Shown here: one piece after another, positions 59,347 through 64,000 of the stretch
Layout: the number at the start of each line of letters is the position of its first letter
Numbering within the stretch: position 1 is the stretch's first letter
Assembly (NCBI GenBank): GCA_036399835.1
Contig: DASWMI010000047.1
Span: 1-64,000, forward strand
DNA: 64,000 bases
Direction of reading: 5' to 3'
Source: DASYML01 sp036399835
Lineage (GTDB): Bacteria; Acidobacteriota; Blastocatellia; Pyrinomonadales; Pyrinomonadaceae
Made by a program: the position numbers and the translations under genes
The notes under the pieces: model-generated
The model's input: only the letters and a program-made list of their open reading frames with translations
Database searches by the model: none
Told to the model about the DNA's origin: nothing

Positions 59347-61977
59347 TCACATCTTCTTGCGCAGCCGCTGGGCCAGCGTGCGTATCACGCCGTAGGCTAT
59401 GGTCGGGTCGTCATTGAGGACGTTGCGGAAAGCGTCGCCGTCAAGACGCAGAACGCGCGTTCCGCTTGAGGCCGCGCGCACGGTGGCCGAGCGCGGCGCG
59501 GGGTCGAGCACGGCCATCTCGCCGATAAAAGCCCCGGCCTTCTCACGATTGACGAGCTGCTCTTCTTCGCCTTTGCGTATAAAGACCTCGACCTCGCCCG
59601 CCAGCAGGATAAAGACTTCATTGCCCGGCTCGCCTTCGAGGCAGAGGTTTGCGCCAGCCGCAAACTCCGCTTCGCGGCTGGCGCGTGCCAGCTCGGCCAG
59701 TCCTTCCGGCGGCAGGCGCGAGAAGATGGGCGCGCTCCGCAGTGCGATCATCTTCTCAACAGTGCTCAAGGCTTTGTGCGAGCCGACCTCGCCCGTCTCC
59801 GATTCCTGGCTTTTCTTCAAATGCTGCGCGGTCTCTCGGACCAGTTCGTGTTCGTCCTGGCTCATCTGGTCCAGAGTCTTCTCATTGGCCGCGCCTCGCT
59901 CGCCCAGAGCATGAAGGGCGACGGCGCGCACGTAAGGGTCTGGATTCTGCAGACGCATAAAGAGCATGTCGGTCAGCGTCGGCAGAGAGGTTTCAATCTC
60001 GACAGTCTCACGGTAGGCCAAGAGGAGGCGTTCGGCTATCGCTGGCGGAAGGCTGGCGCGCAGTTGTTCGACGATGGACTCGCGCTTTGAATCATCCAGG
60101 CTACAGAGCGCATCGCGCACGTCCCCGGCCTTTCCATCATCAAGCGTAAAGCTGATGCCGCGCATCAGGTTCTCGACGGCGCGAGCGCGTCGGCGACGCA
60201 GGAGGTCCGCGAGAAAATCATGCGAGGCTGAAGGCTGAAGCTCAAGCACCTTGATGGTCTGCGCGGCGCGCTCGATGGCGCTCAGCTCTTCGGCCAGACG
60301 CGAGGCCATCCCGCCCGAGCCTCCGAGCAGTTCGTCTAGTACGGCGGCGTGCTCCTCCTTCGTGACGCGATATTCGGAACGGAGCTGGACGATAAAACTA
60401 TCATCAGGCTCATCCTCTGCGGCGAAGACATGCTCAAGATAATTCTTGAGCGCGTTGGCGTAGGTCGTCAGTTGCAAACGTTTTTCGGCGGAAATCTGCT
60501 TTGAAGGATCGCTCAGCAGAGCGCGCTCTTCCTCGGCCAGCGAGGCCATAATCTTCTCGTGGTCCGTCTTCTTAATCTGCATTTGATTACGCAGACTTTC
60601 GAGCAGGTGTATCTCTTCGCGCGTGACGAAACCGTTGGCGAGAGCTTCGCGCACGGCGTCCTTGTAAATCTCCAAAACCTGCGCAGAGCCTTTGGCCGTC
60701 TCCCTGGACTTGATGGTGTGAATCAGAAACGCTTCGTGTAAATCCTTAGGCGGCTGGATGTCTGTCCATTCCCAGCGCCTGATGATGTTGCGCGCGAGCG
60801 TCTCTTCGGCAAAGGTCTTCTGCGTGCGGCGCAGGCGTCGGACCAGAAAGAGCGTGCCCGTTAGCACCACCGCGATGAGCACGAAATGCGAGGCGTGGAT
60901 GCCAGGAATTTTTCTCAGCGAAGGCTGGCCCGCGAAGCTGTAAAAGGTCAGGAAGGCTGTAAAGGCTGCCATCGTGAACATCACATGACGCACGCGCGCC
61001 GCATCAGCCTCCGCCTCGCGGCGGCGCAGCCACTTGCCGACCAGCGGCTCAAGCGCAGAGAAGAAAAGAAAGCTGAGCAGGCCGCAGGCAGCCAGCGTGA
61101 GGATTGAAGCCACAGCGCGCGGCACGATGGGCAGAAAGAAGAAGCCCGCCGAGTGTGCATCGTGGCCCGGCATCAAGGCCGTGTGAATCAGCATCGGCTC
61201 ATTGGTCCAGCTCCCGCCGAAGTAGTAATCCCAGTTGCCAGCCTGTAGGAAGTAGTAGAAGTAGAAACCGAAGACGAGACCCGGAAAAGCGAAATAGACG
61301 AATCTCTTCGGACGCGATTCAATCTCTTTCCAATAGCCGTTCTCCTCGTTGATGTCCGGACAGAATTTTTTGCACGCAGAGCACTTGGCACACTGCGAGT
61401 TGTCCGTCTCGCGCAATCCGTGCGGCTCCGTGTAAATCTTTTCGATGAAAGAGAGCGGGCAGACATAGTTGCACCAGGTCTTGCCCGTGTAGAACGCGCC
61501 GAAGAGGAGCGCCGCCGCCGAGATTAAAACGAAAAAGGCAGAGATGGCGTGCCCGTCGCCGTTGGTCGCAATCAAACGCAGCCAGAGCGAAAAGAAAAAG
61601 ACCGCGAAGGCCACGTAGTAGTAGTTTGCTTCGAGCCAGGGCGAAGCCTTCTTCGTGCCGGGCCGCCTGAGCCTGACGGGTATCTGCGCAAAGAAGGCGA
61701 GCGGGCAGATGCGCCGCCAGCGGTGATAGCCGACGAGCACGATAAAGAAAGGCAGGCTCGCCACGACTATGGTCCAGACCACGCGGCCCGCCAGCGATTG
61801 AACAAGATGCGCGAAGACGGGAACGGCGATAAAGACCGCGAGCGCAACCCAACTGAGCGGCTTAATCCACCATTCGGCTTCAGGCTCTGCGGGCGATTGT
61901 TTATGCGCGACGGGGAGCGTGCGCCCCGCGGCGTGCGCGATGGGCCGGGCCGGAGGTCTGGGCGATGCGACAGCCAT
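59347..61977 (-). CDS. Membrane polyferredoxin fused to TerB-like, HEAT and cyclic-nucleotide-binding domains
   Basis: An 876-residue protein. The first 390 residues hold about eight membrane helices and a NapH/CcoG-like iron-sulfur part: RRICPLAFFAQIP, TGKTWCNYVCPLSFIEKIY and QCAKCSACKKFCPDI (one classical [4Fe-4S] Cx2Cx2Cx3CP plus two CP motifs). Then come two similar helical units at about 455-560 (YKDAVREALANGFVTREEIHLLESLR, YANALKNYLEHVF) that recall TerB-like modules, HEAT repeats at 610-715, and a cyclic-nucleotide-binding domain at 740-870 (GAFIGEMAVLDPAPRSATVRA). It suggests electron transfer under second-messenger control. The partner gene encodes a monohaem c-type protein. Confidence 0.82.
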   Translation of the reverse strand: MAVASPRPPARPIAHAAGRTLPVAHKQSPAEPEAEWWIKPLSWVALAVFIAVPVFAHLVQSLAGRVVWTIVVASLPFFIVLVGYHRWRRICPLAFFAQIPVRLRRPGTKKASPWLEANYYYVAFAVFFFSLWLRLIATNGDGHAISAFFVLISAAALLFGAFYTGKTWCNYVCPLSFIEKIYTEPHGLRETDNSQCAKCSACKKFCPDINEENGYWKEIESRPKRFVYFAFPGLVFGFYFYYFLQAGNWDYYFGGSWTNEPMLIHTALMPGHDAHSAGFFFLPIVPRAVASILTLAACGLLSFLFFSALEPLVGKWLRRREAEADAARVRHVMFTMAAFTAFLTFYSFAGQPSLRKIPGIHASHFVLIAVVLTGTLFLVRRLRRTQKTFAEETLARNIIRRWEWTDIQPPKDLHEAFLIHTIKSRETAKGSAQVLEIYKDAVREALANGFVTREEIHLLESLRNQMQIKKTDHEKIMASLAEEERALLSDPSKQISAEKRLQLTTYANALKNYLEHVFAAEDEPDDSFIVQLRSEYRVTKEEHAAVLDELLGGSGGMASRLAEELSAIERAAQTIKVLELQPSASHDFLADLLRRRRARAVENLMRGISFTLDDGKAGDVRDALCSLDDSKRESIVEQLRASLPPAIAERLLLAYRETVEIETSLPTLTDMLFMRLQNPDPYVRAVALHALGERGAANEKTLDQMSQDEHELVRETAQHLKKSQESETGEVGSHKALSTVEKMIALRSAPIFSRLPPEGLAELARASREAEFAAGANLCLEGEPGNEVFILLAGEVEVFIRKGEEEQLVNREKAGAFIGEMAVLDPAPRSATVRAASSGTRVLRLDGDAFRNVLNDDPTIAYGVIRTLAQRLRKKM

Positions 61978-61983
61978 AAGAAA

Positions 61984-62078
61984 AGTCTGAGAGTCTGAAG
62001 TCTGAAGTCTGGAGTCAAAACACTATGCTCTAACTTATTCTGAGACTCCAGACTCCAGACTGTTCGGACTCTCAGACT
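61984..62078. repeat. AGTCTGAGAGTC-type inverted repeat
   Basis: Words AGTCTGAGAGTC and AGTCTGAAGTC on the left face GACTCCAGACT and GACTCTCAGACT on the right. The outer arms (61984-61995, 62067-62078) match perfectly over 12 bp. It fills the gap between the cytochrome-like and polyferredoxin genes and closely resembles the repeat at 23491-23567. Confidence 0.8.
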
Positions 62079-62086
62079 CTTGATTG

Positions 62087-63922
62087 TTATCCCCTGCCGA
62101 GCCTCGTGTTGAAGGGCCATTCGACAGGGAAGGGCGAAGCCAGGTTAACTTTGATGTTGAGATAATCGCGCATCACGCCTGTGAACTGGCCGACCTGCTC
62201 CTCCTCGTTGCGGCGGAAGAATTCGCTGCGGCCCTCGTCCGGCGTCAGGACGAAGAAGAGGCGCGGAATCTCGCGCGTCTGTCCAATCTTGTCAGCCTGT
62301 TTCGGGTCGGGGACAGCCGTGTTTATATAGTCGCCCTCGTCGAAATTGCGTACATGGCATTGGATGCAGGTCATCCCGCGTTCTTCAAAGAGGCGTCGGC
62401 GCGGGTCGCGCAAAGATGTCTCTTCAACCATGTAGCGCTCTTTGAAGGCGCGCGAAACCGATGAAGCATCAATCGTGCTCGGCTTGACCTCCTCTTCGTC
62501 GCGCTCGTCAGGGATGGCCGTAAAGCCGAGCACGTCAATCAACTTCTCTAGCCCCTTGAAATGTAGAGGGCTGTTCGGATTGAAACGCGGAGCGGCGGCG
62601 GCCTTATAAGCTTTGCCGTCGGGCGTAGGCTTAACGCTCGCTGTGAAGCCGTCAATCGGCAGGTTGGCGAAGCCGAGCACACGCTTGCCATCACGCTCGA
62701 TGGGCGTGACCTTCATCACGCCGAGCGCCCAGCCGTTGCCGCGCAGGTAACGACCCTGCGCGTCGAGTGCGTCGTCGCCGCCTAGACGCGCGTTGTGCGG
62801 CAGCGCCGCGAAGTTGGCCTGCATACGCGGCTCTTTCGCGTCCTTGTAAGTGACAATCCGTGTGATGAAATCGGCGAGCGCCGCAGCATACTTCTTTTTG
62901 TCAGCCGCGACAAAGGGCTTGAGGTTCGCCCCGTCGAAGAAGGCTTCGTGCAGGAGGCGCGCAAAGGTCTCGTTGTTTCTCTGGCGCAGGTCGTTGTCCT
63001 TGAGGATGTCCGGGTCCGTGCCGCGCACTATGCGCAGGCGCGGCATGAGGTAGACAGGCTCCGGCGCGACCTCGTTGCGATAGACCAGGCGCAGCTCGAA
63101 AATCTTCTTGTTGACGCGCGGGCGCACCATGATGAGCCGCCAGTTCTCCGCCTTCCATTGAGGGTTGAACTTGGGGCTGTCCGGGTCAATCTCTTCGTTG
63201 CGATGAAGCGTGGAGAGATTCTTGAGCGTATCGCGGAAGAGGGCCGCGCCTGTGGTCGGCTGAACGTCGCTCCCCTCTTTGATCTGCTTGCTCGCTTCGA
63301 TCTCCGCTATGCGGTCGAAGATAGAGAGGATGGACCAGCGCTCGTTGGCGGTCGAAAGCCGCTCGGCATCGGTGATGGAGATGAGCGTCTCGACGGGCAG
63401 CGGAGCGCGTGCGACTTCCGGCAGCGCGACCGGCTGAGGCTTAATCTCTATGCTGAAAGTCTTCATCGAAGACCGACCGGGCTTGCCAGCCTCGCGCGGA
63501 AACTCCGTCATGCGGACGGCGAAATCTCCGCGTTTGCCGTCTGCACGCGTCGGAGTCCAGTCAACAGTCAGTGTCTTTTCGTTGTACCTGGCGGAGAGAG
63601 GCTTCTGGACCAGTTCGACGCGCACGTCGTCGCTCTCTTCGTCAATCACCGCCAGCCCGAAGGTGATGCGCTGGCCCACGCCGACTTCCCTGAACCTGAT
63701 GGGGCCAAGCTCGGGCGACTGGTTGGCGGCAGCCGCCGTCAAGCGAGGGCCGACAAAGGATAAAGCTGGACCATCCGGTCTGACGCCAGCCGTGTTGTGC
63801 GCAGCGCTTCCGGCGCGCGTCCAGCAGAGCGCGGCGGCCAGAGCGCAAAAGACGGCGATGGCGAGAAGCTTCAGCAAATGTGTCTTGAAGGATGTCCGCG
63901 AGGGATAAAGATTTCTTTTCAT
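62087..63922 (-). CDS. Secreted monohaem c-type cytochrome-like protein
   Basis: A 611-residue exported protein. A signal peptide/anchor covers residues 13-38 (LLKLLAIAVFCALAAALCW). Residues ~60-165 look like an Ig/cadherin-like beta domain (RFREVGVGQRITFGLAVIDEESDDVRVEL). The single haem site is CIQCH near residue 517 in ERGMTCIQCHVRNFDEGDY, with candidate Met ligands scattered. The middle 300 residues have no recognised fold. It is upstream of the polyferredoxin gene on the same strand (109-base gap) and may pass electrons to it across the membrane. Cytochrome c peroxidase-like or di-haem families do not fit, as only one CxxCH is visible. Confidence 0.75.
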   Translation of the reverse strand: MKRNLYPSRTSFKTHLLKLLAIAVFCALAAALCWTRAGSAAHNTAGVRPDGPALSFVGPRLTAAAANQSPELGPIRFREVGVGQRITFGLAVIDEESDDVRVELVQKPLSARYNEKTLTVDWTPTRADGKRGDFAVRMTEFPREAGKPGRSSMKTFSIEIKPQPVALPEVARAPLPVETLISITDAERLSTANERWSILSIFDRIAEIEASKQIKEGSDVQPTTGAALFRDTLKNLSTLHRNEEIDPDSPKFNPQWKAENWRLIMVRPRVNKKIFELRLVYRNEVAPEPVYLMPRLRIVRGTDPDILKDNDLRQRNNETFARLLHEAFFDGANLKPFVAADKKKYAAALADFITRIVTYKDAKEPRMQANFAALPHNARLGGDDALDAQGRYLRGNGWALGVMKVTPIERDGKRVLGFANLPIDGFTASVKPTPDGKAYKAAAAPRFNPNSPLHFKGLEKLIDVLGFTAIPDERDEEEVKPSTIDASSVSRAFKERYMVEETSLRDPRRRLFEERGMTCIQCHVRNFDEGDYINTAVPDPKQADKIGQTREIPRLFFVLTPDEGRSEFFRRNEEEQVGQFTGVMRDYLNIKVNLASPFPVEWPFNTRLGRG

Positions 63923-63946
63923 AGCTTCAGGGGATGAAGAGACAGA

Positions 63947-64000
63947 TTAGCCGTTGCGCCGGTCCAGGTTATAGTCGCGCAGGCGGCGATAGAGCGTTGA
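63947..64000 (-). CDS. C-terminal end of an NtrC-type response regulator (partial)
   Basis: The last 17 codons and TAA stop of a gene that continues beyond the window. The visible residues STLYRRLRDYNLDRRNG are the recognition helix of a Fis-type helix-turn-helix, as found at the end of sigma-54-dependent response regulators (LGISRSTLYRRL...). The receiver and AAA+ domains would lie outside. The cytochrome-like gene starts 25 bases after its stop, so the two could be one transcript. Confidence 0.65.
   Translation of the reverse strand, partial: STLYRRLRDYNLDRRNG

Noticed and set aside
62795..63763. A 322-codon open frame on the plus strand.
   Set aside because: It is antisense to the cytochrome-like gene, whose signal peptide and CxxCH site show which strand is coding.

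Overview
The window is GC-rich chromosomal DNA (roughly 60% by eye) from a free-living Gram-negative bacterium, most likely an acidobacterium. The pointers are a secreted VWFA-related protein of the acidobacterial type, bacillithiol genes (bshA, bshB1), Ser/Thr kinases and PilZ proteins, TolC/RND envelope genes, and genes separated by long hairpin repeats. Class Blastocatellia is my guess; no rRNA is present to fix the taxonomy. I see no insertion sequence, prophage or CRISPR array.

Layout. 1-9.3 kb: the end of a GH5 mannanase-like gene, two small membrane proteins, selB, a VWFA-related protein, a SlyD/FKBP isomerase, a zinc-ribbon Coa1-like protein, a HIT protein and a DUF5996 protein. 9.4-17.8 kb: nth and bshA, an Nfu iron-sulfur scaffold, a secreted helical protein, bshB1, an MBL-fold hydrolase, an exo/endonuclease-phosphatase family protein and a zinc-ribbon PilZ protein. 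17.9-25.6 kb: a four-gene RND efflux operon (tetR, adaptor, pump, tolC) with an 18-bp perfect palindrome in front. 25.9-33.3 kb: a three-gene YqjD/YqjE-like envelope operon, lipid kinase, metallophosphoesterase, TPR protein and M28 peptidase. 33.4-37.5 kb: topA, dprA and a gene for selenocysteine tRNA (anticodon UCA), which pairs functionally with the distant selB.

37.8-59.3 kb is a catabolic island. It encodes boxC and boxB (aerobic benzoyl-CoA pathway), a TetR regulator, three further crotonase-family enzymes, an SDR dehydrogenase, a Rid-family protein, an acyl-CoA dehydrogenase, an FAD monooxygenase and an OYE-type flavin reductase. The last two resemble the two halves of 2-aminobenzoyl-CoA monooxygenase/reductase. 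Tryptophan 2,3-dioxygenase, kynureninase, a benzoate/aminobenzoate-type CoA ligase and a thioesterase follow. Together they suggest tryptophan -> kynurenine -> anthranilate -> anthraniloyl-CoA -> beta-oxidation-like breakdown, with a benzoyl-CoA branch. A PDZ-membrane-GAF-kinase protein lies inside the island. 59.3-64 kb: a membrane polyferredoxin fused to HEAT and cyclic-nucleotide-binding domains, a monohaem cytochrome-like protein, and the end of an NtrC-type regulator.

Two DNA-level patterns cut across the annotation. The near-palindrome TGGWCCA occurs about 80 times in 64 kb, about ten times the expectation, in coding and non-coding DNA. Many gene junctions carry long hairpins built from short reiterated words.
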